From Bacteroidota bacterium (GTDB lineage: Bacteria; Bacteroidota; Bacteroidia; Chitinophagales; Chitinophagaceae): 64,000 bases of DNA. The stretch spans positions 310,001 to 374,000 of the forward strand of contig JAFAFR010000014.1 of NCBI GenBank assembly GCA_023423405.1. Direction: 5' to 3'. The notes beneath the pieces were generated by a model. That model was not told the origin of the DNA. It did not search any database and worked only from the letters and a program-made list of their open reading frames with translations. Positions within the stretch are counted from its first letter, which is position 1. The number at the start of each line of letters is the position of its first letter. Positions 42,696 through 50,876 of this stretch are shown in pieces. The translations under genes and the position numbers were made by a program.

Positions 42696-43302
42696 TTGCT
42701 GGATGATGGCCTGCGGATCGTCCTACCGTCACCTGCAGAAATGGCCGGCAGACAAACGGACGGCTGTTGATCCCGCCCGCCTCCTGGCGCTAAAACCGGT
42801 TTATCCCGCCGTGTTATACCGCACGCAGGTGAACATCACCGGCCACTATCTCAGCGGCCTGCTGCTTATCAAAGAAATGCCCGACAGCAGCCGGCGCGTG
42901 GTATTTTCCAATGAAGCGGGATTTAAGTTTTTCGATTTTTCCTTTGGCGGACCACGGGGTTTTGAAGTCATCCATATAATGGACAGGCTCAACAAAAAGC
43001 CGGTGATCCGCACGCTGGAGCAGGACCTGTCGCTGGTGATGATGCAAGGCATCGAAACAGCTCCGGCGCGCCTGGCAATAGCCGATAGCCTGCTTTATCA
43101 TGGTTTCCGGCGCGGCAGCAAAACCACCTGGTACGTGACCGACAGCGCGGTGACTTATGTTGACCATGCCGAGCTGGGCGCCCCCCGGAAAAAACTGGTG
43201 GAAGCCCGCTGGTGGATGGGAGAAAACAATGTTCCCGATTCCATCGCCATCCGGCATTTTAATTTCAACTTTACCATGAACCTGAAAAAACTGGAAAGAT
43301 AA
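42658..43302 (+). CDS. Putative lipoprotein of the pigment cluster
   Basis: 214 residues. The start LRTLFLVSGSCWMMACGSS has a plausible lipobox (MMAC), so the mature protein would be lipid-anchored. The rest contains ITGHYLSGLLLIKEM and VVFSNEAGFKFFDFSFG, features compatible with a beta-rich outer-membrane receiver such as LolB-like proteins, but it was not identified with confidence. Following LolA directly, a role in accepting cargo at the outer membrane is attractive. The start lies inside the LolA frame (38-bp overlap). Confidence 0.65.
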   Translation: MHRLRTLFLVSGSCWMMACGSSYRHLQKWPADKRTAVDPARLLALKPVYPAVLYRTQVNITGHYLSGLLLIKEMPDSSRRVVFSNEAGFKFFDFSFGGPRGFEVIHIMDRLNKKPVIRTLEQDLSLVMMQGIETAPARLAIADSLLYHGFRRGSKTTWYVTDSAVTYVDHAELGAPRKKLVEARWWMGENNVPDSIAIRHFNFNFTMNLKKLER

Positions 43303-43676
43303 TGCTCAGCGGAAACCTATGCCTTGTGGAAGACCTGGTCCTCCGGGACAATGTCATAAAAGCCACCCTCCACTGGAATGCAGAACACGCGATATTCGCG
43401 GGTCATTTTCCCGATCAGCCTGTAGTGCCGGGGGTTTGCATGATGCAACTGGTGCAGGAATGTCTCAGCGGGGCTACCGGTAAACAATGGCAGCTCAGCA
43501 GCGCTTCGATGATCAAGTTCCTGCATTTTATTGATCCGCGTGTGCACCAGGCCGTTAGTCTGCAGGTACAGCTTCCGGCAGAACAGTCCGAATCGCTGAA
43601 AATTACGGCCAGCCTATTCAACGAGAGCACTGTCTTCTTTAAATACAACGCGGCTTACAGGCAGATCAGCGTATAG
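43302..43676 (+). CDS. FabZ/ApeI-type 3-hydroxyacyl-ACP dehydratase
   Basis: 124 residues. The complete FabZ motif AGHFPDQPVVPGV is present, with His35 as catalytic base and Glu53 (LVQE) as the acid partner. It removes water from 3-hydroxyacyl-ACP to form the conjugated double bonds. With the ApeP-like protein at 33198 it makes the usual dehydratase pair of aryl-polyene clusters. It is the last gene of the operon; its stop overlaps the convergent TPR gene by 22 bp. Confidence 0.88.
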   Translation: MLSGNLCLVEDLVLRDNVIKATLHWNAEHAIFAGHFPDQPVVPGVCMMQLVQECLSGATGKQWQLSSASMIKFLHFIDPRVHQAVSLQVQLPAEQSESLKITASLFNESTVFFKYNAAYRQISV

Positions 43677-44476
43677 TAGAGGTCCTGGCTCATGTTCTTA
43701 TAACCGCTGTCGAAAAGCCTTTTCCATTCTTCGCAGAACTGCTTTTTTTCCTCCGCGCTCATCCGGTCCTTCAACTCTTTTGCATCGCGGGTATGGTGTC
43801 TGTCCTGCATGGCATTGGTAAAGGCAATGGCCCTGAGTTTGTATACGTAATTTTTATCGGAGCTGTTTTCCAGCGCTTTATCGTACAGGTCAAAACCGGC
43901 GTTTAATGCGCCTTCCTTCACTTTGAAATCGCCTTTTTGTATCAGGTAGGCCGGGTTGGCGGGATCCAGTTCTATGGCTTTGTCCACATGCTGGTAGGCG
44001 TCGCTGCTCTTCTGCTGTTTCCAGTCGAGCTCCGCCAGCTTGCTGAAAATACTGGCCCTCTCTTTGGTGTTTTTATTTTTTTCCGACAGCGAAATGATCT
44101 GGTTATAGTCTGCAGAAGCGGCATCCATTTGATTGAGGGAATAATGCGCATCCGCTTTTTCGAAGAGAGCGGTGATGCTCTTGCTTTTCGATGCCTTGAA
44201 AGCCGCATCGGCGGCAGCTATGGCTTCATCGTACCGTTTCAGGCCGTTCAGCGCATGCGCTTTTCCTACATTTCCCTGTTCCTTCGCATCCTTGGCAGAG
44301 CATTTCGATAAGACGGTTTCGAATGTTTTAAGCGCTTCTTCATAGGCCTGGTTGCTGTTGGCTTCGTTGCCCGATTTCACCATGTCGTAGCATTTGTTGT
44401 TCATGGTGATCAGGGATTGTGAAAAAACACCGGTACTTCCCAGGGCTGTTACCAGGAAAAGGCTGATTTTTTTCAT
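43655..44476 (-). CDS. Exported tetratricopeptide-repeat protein
   Basis: 273 residues with a signal peptide (KKISLFLVTALGSTGVFSQ). At least four TPR-like helix pairs can be seen, such as AYEEALKTFETVLSKC, RYDEAIAAADAAFKA, MDAASADYNQIISL and SDAYQHVDKAIELDPANP. TPRs bind partner proteins; no enzymatic domain is present. It converges with the last pigment gene and overlaps it by 22 bp, so the two transcripts would be antisense at their ends. Confidence 0.8.
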   Translation of the reverse strand: MKKISLFLVTALGSTGVFSQSLITMNNKCYDMVKSGNEANSNQAYEEALKTFETVLSKCSAKDAKEQGNVGKAHALNGLKRYDEAIAAADAAFKASKSKSITALFEKADAHYSLNQMDAASADYNQIISLSEKNKNTKERASIFSKLAELDWKQQKSSDAYQHVDKAIELDPANPAYLIQKGDFKVKEGALNAGFDLYDKALENSSDKNYVYKLRAIAFTNAMQDRHHTRDAKELKDRMSAEEKKQFCEEWKRLFDSGYKNMSQDLYYTLICL

Positions 44477-44532
44477 AACAGACTTGATTTGCAGGTATTA
44501 TAATTGCCTGAAATGTACCATATTTTTGCGGG

Positions 44533-44562
44533 TTTGGAGATGAGCGGATTGGCTTAATTTTG
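44533..44562 (+). promoter_or_regulatory. Bacteroidota-type promoter for the small CSICTKTA protein
   Basis: TTTG (44533-44536), 18-bp spacer, TAATTTTG (44555-44562), an exact TAnnTTTG match. It leaves about 14 bases to the ATG at 44577, so the leader is very short. Confidence 0.65.
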
Positions 44563-44576
44563 CAGAAAGAACGATT

Positions 44577-44798
44577 ATGAATTCGTGCAGGAAATGGATC
44601 ACCGTTTTGGTTGCCGGCCTTTTGTTAAGTGCAGGGGTGCAGGCCCAGTGTTCCATCTGTACCAAAACAGCACAGCAGTTGGGGGAGAAGCCGGCCAAGG
44701 CGCTGAATTCGGGGATTGTGTACCTGGCTATGGCGCCGCTCGCCATCTTTGGCGTCATTGGTTACAAATGGTACCGGGCCAACCGGGATATGTTTTGA
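44577..44798 (+). CDS. Small membrane protein with CSICTKTA motif
   Basis: 73 residues. The signal-like segment VLVAGLLLSAGVQAQ is followed by CSICTKTAQQLGEKPAKALNSG, then a second hydrophobic helix (IVYLAMAPLAIFGVIGYKWY). The two cysteines and the short length resemble a small protein found in many Bacteroidota, of unknown role. It has its own promoter and converges with meaB. Confidence 0.65.
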   Translation: MNSCRKWITVLVAGLLLSAGVQAQCSICTKTAQQLGEKPAKALNSGIVYLAMAPLAIFGVIGYKWYRANRDMF

Positions 44799-44820
44799 AC
44801 AGCCTGAAGTCTTGGCATCA

Positions 44821-45714
44821 TTAGATAAAACGCCGCACAAATTCGTGCAGATCGAAAGCCTTCTTTGCCAGCAGTAGTTCAATTTCTTCCTGTAATAATT
44901 TTTTCGAAACATCCCGCATCCTTGCCTGTGTGATGAGCACATAGGCGCGTTCTGTCATCAGCCAGCCCAGTTTGTGCGCACGGGCCTGTTGCAATTCCTG
45001 CCGGATGACGGTAAAAAGTTCGCTGATCCCTCCATTGCGTGTGGCAATTGTCTGGATAATGGGGATATCCTGTTTGCGGAAAAGTAAATGCCCGGCGATG
45101 GTCTTCCGGAGGTTTGCGACAAAAACGGAGGCGTCGGGCCGGTCCGATTTATTTACCACGAAAATATCGGCGATCTCCATGATGCCCGATTTGAGGGCCT
45201 GGATATCATCGCCCGATTCAGGCACCAGCACCACCACAGAAATATCGGCCAGGGAAGCGATGGCGACTTCGTTCTGGCCCACGCCAACGGTTTCCACAAT
45301 GATATAATCGAAAGGTGCATAACAAAGCAGTTGGCAGATCTCGATGATCTGCGGGTGAAGTCCGCCGACGGCGCCGCGCGAAGCCAGGGAACGGATAAAG
45401 ACTTTTTCGTGCCGGTACCAGTCGGACAAACGGATCCGGTCGCCCAGCAGGGCTCCCTGGTGAAAGGGCGAGGAAGGGTCTACGCAGAGCACGGCGACCC
45501 GGCAGTCCTTTTCAACGAGTTGCCCGATCAGTTTGTCCACCAGGGTGCTTTTACCCGCTCCCGGCGGCCCGGTAATGCCGATCACCGGCACCTGTTTCTC
45601 CGGCGAGGGAAAACGCGAAAGAAAATCTCCCCGGCCGTTCTCTACCAGTGAGATAGCCCTGGCCAGGGTTCGCGTATCGGCTGCACGGAGGTCTTCCAGT
45701 GAAATGGCGTTCAT
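44821..45714 (-). CDS. meaB: Methylmalonyl-CoA mutase-associated GTPase MeaB
   Basis: 297 residues. The P-loop is GITGPPGAGKST near residue 48, followed by DPSSPF, the metal-binding DRIRL and NKSDRPD, all typical of the MeaB/ArgK G3E-family GTPases. MeaB guards and reloads adenosylcobalamin in methylmalonyl-CoA mutase. The mutase genes are not in the window. It lies 20 bp downstream of the glycosyltransferase-like gene on the same strand. Confidence 0.93.
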   Translation of the reverse strand: MNAISLEDLRAADTRTLARAISLVENGRGDFLSRFPSPEKQVPVIGITGPPGAGKSTLVDKLIGQLVEKDCRVAVLCVDPSSPFHQGALLGDRIRLSDWYRHEKVFIRSLASRGAVGGLHPQIIEICQLLCYAPFDYIIVETVGVGQNEVAIASLADISVVVLVPESGDDIQALKSGIMEIADIFVVNKSDRPDASVFVANLRKTIAGHLLFRKQDIPIIQTIATRNGGISELFTVIRQELQQARAHKLGWLMTERAYVLITQARMRDVSKKLLQEEIELLLAKKAFDLHEFVRRFI

Positions 45715-45734
45715 GTAACGGGTGTTGTTGGGCG

Positions 45735-46622
45735 TTAGCCTGTATTGTTAGATGGAGACACGGTGGTTTCAATTTTCCGGGGCGGGAAAACGGCGTCCAC
45801 CAGGCGGTGCAGGCGGATGGCCGTATTCCGTTGCTGTACCTGGATATGGGGATCGGCCAGGTCGAAAGCAGCAAAATCACGGATGCTTTCATTAAAAGAC
45901 CGGCCCGATAAAAAGAGCGTTACCAGCCACTGGTTGATGAATGCATTCCAGTGTTCCTTATTAGGCCAGTAGTGGGAAACAAAGGGAGCGGCCGGCGCCA
46001 GGCCAATGGTTTCTTCGAGGGCGACCGACAGCGCAAATTGCTCAATGAGGCGGGGCGTCACCTGTTCCCGGCAAAGCGCATCGCAAAGTTCCAGCGCCAG
46101 GTCAAACTCTTTTCCTCCCAGCGTGTTGGGAGAAGCCACCACACCCGCATTCCACATGTTCAGGGATGCACCCATGTTTAGACCTGCCATGCTCTTATCC
46201 CTGACCTGCCGCCACATCAGTTTTTCCGTTTTGCTGGAGGCGGCGGAAAGCGGACCTTCTTTCAAATGCATGCAGGCTTTTTGCTGAACCAGTTTACCGA
46301 AAGCTTCGGGATCGCTGTATAAAAAGGTATCGGTATCAAGATATACAATGGCGTTGCCGGGATAGCGCCGGCTCATCCATTGCAGCGCTTTGATCTTCAC
46401 GCGCCAGAAAAACTGGTAGGGCCCTTTCCAGTCGTTGAGTTCTTCCTCTGTAACCGTAGTGATCTCTGCCAAACCAGCGAGGTATTTGAAATGATCCGGG
46501 TAGTCGGTGAGGATGTCGATGCTCTTCACCAATCCTTCGTAACGCAAAAAAGAAGCTATGGAAAAACTCGCCTGTGCCGGGTTGCTGATCTGCTTACCAA
46601 ATACGATGTAGAGTAGGCGCAT
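45735..46622 (-). CDS. GT-A-fold nucleotide-sugar transferase-like protein
   Basis: 295 residues from the ATG at 46622. It has an N-terminal RLLYIVFGKQISNPAQASFS and the metal-binding YLDTDTFLY (DxD) near residue 105, followed by the GLNMGASLNMWNAGVV block found in GT8-like and related transferases. No signal peptide. It could add a sugar to LPS or an exopolysaccharide; donor and acceptor are not evident. It is divergent from a GT2 gene, with about 45 bp between the two starts. Confidence 0.72.
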   Translation of the reverse strand: MRLLYIVFGKQISNPAQASFSIASFLRYEGLVKSIDILTDYPDHFKYLAGLAEITTVTEEELNDWKGPYQFFWRVKIKALQWMSRRYPGNAIVYLDTDTFLYSDPEAFGKLVQQKACMHLKEGPLSAASSKTEKLMWRQVRDKSMAGLNMGASLNMWNAGVVASPNTLGGKEFDLALELCDALCREQVTPRLIEQFALSVALEETIGLAPAAPFVSHYWPNKEHWNAFINQWLVTLFLSGRSFNESIRDFAAFDLADPHIQVQQRNTAIRLHRLVDAVFPPRKIETTVSPSNNTG

Positions 46623-46650
46623 GGCGTAAAATTCTAGCACAAATAAAACA

Positions 46651-46658
46651 TATATTTG
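46651..46658 (+). promoter_or_regulatory. Possible -7 element of the LPS-type GT2 gene
   Basis: TATATTTG matches TAnnTTTG exactly and ends ten bases before the ATG at 46668, but no TTG is found at the expected upstream distance, so the promoter is incomplete. The distance would also give an almost leaderless mRNA. Confidence 0.35.
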
Positions 46659-46667
46659 TTAACACTT

Positions 46668-47411
46668 ATGGAATTATCTGTCGTTATTCTTGCCCGCAAC
46701 GAGTCAAGAAATATTGAAAGAGCGATTGCTTCTTCTTTCCTGATCAGCGAGGACATAATAGTGGTAGATACCGGCAGCACCGATGATACGCGCGAACTCG
46801 CGGCAAATGCAGGTGCACGCGTGATAGAGATTCCCTGGCAGGGATTCGGCGCTTCGCGCAACCATGGCGCCGCCCAGGCAAAGCAGGACTGGATTTTTGT
46901 ACTGGATGCCGATGAAAGGATTACGCATTCCCTTGCAGGAGAGATAAAAAAGCTAAGTCCGCAGGAAGAAGCGGTTGTATATAAAATGAAAAGACAGAAT
47001 TTTTTCGGCGCCAAAAAAATTGAATTCGGCGACTGGAAAAAAGATACGGTGAAAAGGCTCTACAACAGGAACACCAGTTCCTGGAACCTGGCGGCGGTGC
47101 ACGAATCGTTGATAACAGATGCACTTCGCACCATAAAACTAAAAGGAACCCTTGAACACCATACGGCGGAGAACCTCAACGGTTTCTTACTGAAGAACCT
47201 GGGTTATGCGAAGCTGGGAGCAGGAAAACTGCAGTCGCGCTCTTCGCTGCACCTTTGCCTGAAGATGGTGTTCGCCCCGATTTTCTCTTTTGTACGCGGT
47301 TATTTTTTTCGCCTGGGCTGGCTCGACGGAAAAGAAGGATTCTGGATTGCCCGCATCAATTCCTACTATACCTTCATGAAGTATGCAAATGCGCTGGAAT
47401 GCAAAAACTAA
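46668..47411 (+). CDS. Family 2 glycosyltransferase of the KdtX/WaaE type
   Basis: 247 residues from the ATG at 46668. GT2 motifs: SVVILARNESRNIERAI, DTGSTDDTRE and the DxD block VLDADERIT near residue 86. The Trp-rich segment SWNLAAVHESL and the C-terminal membrane-associated FSFVRGYFFRLGWLDGKEGF are typical of LPS-core glucosyltransferases of the WaaE/KdtX type. It probably adds a sugar to lipid A core at the inner membrane. Confidence 0.85.
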   Translation: MELSVVILARNESRNIERAIASSFLISEDIIVVDTGSTDDTRELAANAGARVIEIPWQGFGASRNHGAAQAKQDWIFVLDADERITHSLAGEIKKLSPQEEAVVYKMKRQNFFGAKKIEFGDWKKDTVKRLYNRNTSSWNLAAVHESLITDALRTIKLKGTLEHHTAENLNGFLLKNLGYAKLGAGKLQSRSSLHLCLKMVFAPIFSFVRGYFFRLGWLDGKEGFWIARINSYYTFMKYANALECKN

Positions 47412-47421
47412 ATAAAAAGTC

Positions 47422-48066
47422 CTGACCAATTTTATTCCCATATTCCCCCTTGGCATCGTGGTATATCCGGGTGAATCGCTGAACCTCCACATATTTGAGC
47501 CGCGTTACAAGCAATTGATCAAAGAGGTGATGGAGAGTGGCAAGCCATTTGGCATTCCCACCGTGATCAACCAGAAGCTGGGCGAATGGGGCACTACCGT
47601 GCGTGTTACAGAGCTGACCAAAACTTACGAGAACGGTGAAATGGACATAAAAACGGAAGGGCTGGAAGTATTTCGCATACTCGAAACCGTTAAGGAGCTG
47701 CCGGGCAAACTTTTCAGCGGCGCCATCGTCAATTATCCCGAAAACAGGCGGGGCCCGGGCATCCGGCCGCTGATGGGCGCCGTGCTTTCCGCCATCCGCG
47801 AACTGCACCGGCTGCTGGAACTGGATAAGCAATTTAAGCGGCCCGATGCGGAACTGGTCAGCTATGATGTGGCCCACCATGCCGGCCTTGCCGTGGAAGA
47901 AGAATACGAACTGCTTTCCCTGTTTACCGAAGAACAGCGACAGGAATACCTGAAACGTCACCTGGCAAAAGTGCTTCCCATTGTGGCGACCATGGGCGTG
48001 CTGCGCGAGCGCGTGAAGCTCAACGGCCATTTTAAAAACCTTTCTTCACTTGACCTCGACATCTGA
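47422..48066 (+). CDS. LON-substrate-binding-domain protein, probable CTG start
   Basis: About 214 residues if read from the CTG at 47422. The reading TNFIPIFPLGIVVYPGE followed by LNLHIFEPRYKQL is the standard opening of LON-N-terminal-domain proteins in Bacteroidota. The first ordinary start codon in frame (GTG at 47458) would cut off the conserved FPLGIV. A stop codon lies in frame at 47413, so no ATG is possible further up. The domain binds protein substrates; no protease part is present, so the protein is the stand-alone kind with unknown role. Its stop overlaps the start of coaX by 17 bp. Confidence 0.75.
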   Translation: MTNFIPIFPLGIVVYPGESLNLHIFEPRYKQLIKEVMESGKPFGIPTVINQKLGEWGTTVRVTELTKTYENGEMDIKTEGLEVFRILETVKELPGKLFSGAIVNYPENRRGPGIRPLMGAVLSAIRELHRLLELDKQFKRPDAELVSYDVAHHAGLAVEEEYELLSLFTEEQRQEYLKRHLAKVLPIVATMGVLRERVKLNGHFKNLSSLDLDI

Positions 48067-48790
48067 CACGACTACCACGCTTTGCCTCGACTACGGTAAT
48101 ACCCGCCAGAAATTCGCCATCTTCCGGGAGGAACAACTGGTGGAAACGGGCATACTGGAAGATGCGGGGGCCGGCGGCGTTGCACCCCTGCTGGACACGT
48201 ATGCCGTGAACAGGGCCATTCTGTCTTCCGTGATCCACCACGACCCGGAACTGCCCATTCTCCTGGAGCAGAAAACGCATTTTCACCTCCTTTCCCACAA
48301 ATCCGCACTTCCCTTCACCACGCCGGTAGGAAAGCCCTCCACCATCGGCGCCGACCGGCTGGCCCTGGTAGCGGCGGCGGTGAACCTTTTCCCGGGCAAA
48401 AACAACCTGGCCATTGCGCTGGGCACCTGCATAACCTACAATTTTGTGAACAGCCACCACGAATTCCTGGGCGGCGGCATATCTCCCGGGATGGATATGC
48501 GCTTCCGCAGCCTGCGCGACTATACGGCCAAGCTGCCGCTGGTGGAGGAGGACTGGAATTTCCCGCTGGTGGGCTACGATACGGTTACCAATATCACCAG
48601 CGGGGTCATCCTGGGAATGGCCAAAGAGATAGATGGCTTTATCGACGCCTATTCCGCGCGCTACGGCAACTTTAACGTGCTCTTAACCGGGGGTAATTCA
48701 GGCTATTTTGTCCCTCACCTGAAAAACAGGATATTTGCCGACCAAGATTTAATATTTAAAGGACTCTATGCGATCAGTGCGTGCAATTAA
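48050..48790 (+). CDS. coaX: Type III pantothenate kinase CoaX
   Basis: 246 residues, TTG start at 48050 inside the end of the LON-domain gene. Family motifs: the phosphate-binding CLDYGNTRQKFAIF at the start, the TIGADRLALVAAA block, and GTCITYNFV and LLTGGNSGYF later. It performs the first step of CoA synthesis in the cytoplasm and, unlike type I enzymes, is not inhibited by CoA. Its end overlaps the outer-membrane-protein gene by 23 bp, giving the order LON protein-coaX-OMP-lptC. Confidence 0.92.
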   Translation: MTSTSDTTTTLCLDYGNTRQKFAIFREEQLVETGILEDAGAGGVAPLLDTYAVNRAILSSVIHHDPELPILLEQKTHFHLLSHKSALPFTTPVGKPSTIGADRLALVAAAVNLFPGKNNLAIALGTCITYNFVNSHHEFLGGGISPGMDMRFRSLRDYTAKLPLVEEDWNFPLVGYDTVTNITSGVILGMAKEIDGFIDAYSARYGNFNVLLTGGNSGYFVPHLKNRIFADQDLIFKGLYAISACN

Positions 48791-50129
48791 GCGACCAAAA
48801 CCTCTGCTGCCTCTTTTCTTATTCATTTTTTCTGTAATAAGCACTGCTGCTCAGGAGAATTCACCGTATTCCCGCTATGGCTGGGGTGACCAGGTGCCCA
48901 GTACGCCCATCGCTACCAGGGGCATGGGCGGCTTTGGCGTAGGTTACGCCGACTACGACCCGCGCTACGATTTCAAAATGATCTATCCCCATTCGCAGAC
49001 CATCAATTTCCTGAACCCCGCTTCCTATGCCAAGCTTCGCATCACGTCTTTTGATATAGGGATCGAAATGGATAACCAGCGGCTCCGCGAAATCAATAAG
49101 ATTGAGTCCTATAAAGCTTCTTACGCTAATATCTCTTATGTGCAACTGGGCATTCCGCTGAGCCGCAAGCACAGCCTGGCCATGGTGCTGGGGCTGCGTC
49201 CCATGACCCGCGTCAACTACAATATCCAGCAGCATGCCCGTGAATACAACCCCGGAACCGGCGAAAACATCGACTCCACACTGACCACCTATGAGGGCAA
49301 TGGCGGCTCCTACCAGGCCTATATGGGATTGGGTAAGTCGTTCAAAAACCTGAGCCTGGGCGTGAACGTGGGCTATTATTTTGGTACCAAAGATTTCAGC
49401 ACCCGCAAGGAAATGCTGAACGATTCGGTCTTCTACATGAAGGGCAACTACGAGACCAAAATGAATTTCGGCGGCCTGCTGGTACAGCCCGGCATCCAGT
49501 ACGCGGCCAAGCTTTCCCCCAAACTGAGGCTGGTAGTGGGCGCCACCATGACCCTGCAGCAGGATATGAACGCCCATGAAGACCTGGTGCGCGAAACCTA
49601 TGTGCTGAGTGGTACGGGAACCGTTGCACCGGTAGACAGCGTTTATGTGCAGAGCAATGTTTCGGGCAAGGTTCGCTTCCCTGTATCTTATGCCGGTGGT
49701 TTTACCCTCGAAAAGCAGGACAAATGGCTGATAGGGGTTGATTTCGTACAGACCAACTGGGACGACTACCGCAGCTTTGGCCAGAAAGACAGTGTGGCTT
49801 CCAACTGGAAAGTAAAACTGGGTGGCCAGTTTGTACCCAATGCCTTTGGCACCAGTTTCTGGGGCCGGGTCACTTACCGTCTCGGGTTCAACTATGGCCC
49901 GGATTATATCCGCTATGCCGGCCAGGAACTCAATACTTATGCGGTTACTGGTGGTTTCGGATTTCCCGTTCGCCCCAACCGTTTCAGCAACCAGTACACC
50001 AATATCAACCTGGCCCTCGAATACGGGAAGAGAGGCGACAATACCACGCAGCTCCAGGACAGCCATTTTCGCATATCCCTGGGCTTTACCCTCAGCGATC
50101 TCTGGTTCGTGAAGAAAAAATATGACTAA
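48768..50129 (+). CDS. Outer-membrane beta-barrel protein between coaX and lptC
   Basis: 453 residues with a signal peptide (LLPLFLFIFSVISTAAQ). The early part has ENSPYSRYGWGDQ and RGMGGFGVGYAD, with FLNPASYAKL following; it then continues as alternating amphipathic strands to the last LGFTLSDLWFVKKKYD. FadL/OmpP1-like barrels share the NPAS segment, but this group has no known function. Its stable place beside lptC suggests a link to outer-membrane biogenesis. Overlaps lptC by 8 bp. Confidence 0.75.
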   Translation: MRSVRAIKRPKPLLPLFLFIFSVISTAAQENSPYSRYGWGDQVPSTPIATRGMGGFGVGYADYDPRYDFKMIYPHSQTINFLNPASYAKLRITSFDIGIEMDNQRLREINKIESYKASYANISYVQLGIPLSRKHSLAMVLGLRPMTRVNYNIQQHAREYNPGTGENIDSTLTTYEGNGGSYQAYMGLGKSFKNLSLGVNVGYYFGTKDFSTRKEMLNDSVFYMKGNYETKMNFGGLLVQPGIQYAAKLSPKLRLVVGATMTLQQDMNAHEDLVRETYVLSGTGTVAPVDSVYVQSNVSGKVRFPVSYAGGFTLEKQDKWLIGVDFVQTNWDDYRSFGQKDSVASNWKVKLGGQFVPNAFGTSFWGRVTYRLGFNYGPDYIRYAGQELNTYAVTGGFGFPVRPNRFSNQYTNINLALEYGKRGDNTTQLQDSHFRISLGFTLSDLWFVKKKYD

Positions 50130-50865
50130 CGGATACCGTTATATGCTTTTTGGGTTGCTCCTGCTTTGGGGCTGTGAAAACAGTGAAGAGGAGATCGCCC
50201 AGCTAACGGGAAAACGCGTGGCCGTGGAAGAGGCCAAACAGGTGGAAAGCTTCCTGAGCCAGGGCGGCAAAATGCGCGCCCGCCTGACCGCTCCGGTCAT
50301 GAACCGTTACCAGACCGATTCTCCTTACCTCGAATTTCCCCGCTCGCTGCACGTGGATTTTTACAACGACAGCCTGTTGATCGAAAGCCAGCTCAATGCC
50401 AAATACGGCCGTTACCGCGAAAACGAACAGAAGGTTTTCCTGCGCGATTCCGTAACGGTGTTCAATCTTAAAAAAGATACCCTGCGGTGTGAAGAATTGT
50501 GGTGGGACCAGCATACCGAAAAATTTTATACCGACAAGCCGGTACAGATCCATCAGCCCGATAAGATCATTTACGGGGAAGGGCTGGAAGCCGACCAGTC
50601 CTTTAACTGGTATGTGCTAACGCGCATCAACGGAGAGGTTTTGGTACCCAAGGGTGGGTTTCCCGTAACACCGGTGGATTCCACCAGGCGCGATTCTCTT
50701 TCGGCGGCCCGTGAAGCGGCTGCCGGTAAAGCCCCGGAGCCTCCGGGAGACACGGTGAGGCCCCTGCGGCCCGACAGCCAGCGGCGGAGGGGATTCATCA
50801 ACCCCAGCCTATTACCCGATGGCCGGCCCCGGCCGGTACAACATCCCCGGAAGCAAGTCCCGTAA
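50122..50865 (+). CDS. lptC: LPS-export periplasmic protein LptC with proline/arginine-rich tail
   Basis: 247 residues. The start has a lipobox-like YMLFGLLLLWGCENSEEE, and the LptC beta-jellyroll follows (about 50-180): FLSQGGKMRARLTAPVM and ENEQKVFLRDSVTVFNL are characteristic. LptC bridges the LptB2FG transporter to the periplasmic LptA. From about residue 185 there is an extra tail rich in Pro, Arg and Ser (ending RPRPVQHPRKQVP) that ordinary LptC lacks. Confidence 0.87.
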   Translation: MTNGYRYMLFGLLLLWGCENSEEEIAQLTGKRVAVEEAKQVESFLSQGGKMRARLTAPVMNRYQTDSPYLEFPRSLHVDFYNDSLLIESQLNAKYGRYRENEQKVFLRDSVTVFNLKKDTLRCEELWWDQHTEKFYTDKPVQIHQPDKIIYGEGLEADQSFNWYVLTRINGEVLVPKGGFPVTPVDSTRRDSLSAAREAAAGKAPEPPGDTVRPLRPDSQRRRGFINPSLLPDGRPRPVQHPRKQVP

Positions 50866-50876
50866 AACGATATACC

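Noticed and set aside
47413..47460. LON-domain gene considered frameshifted or truncated
   Set aside because: The frame is intact through the conserved N-terminal motif; only the start codon is unusual.
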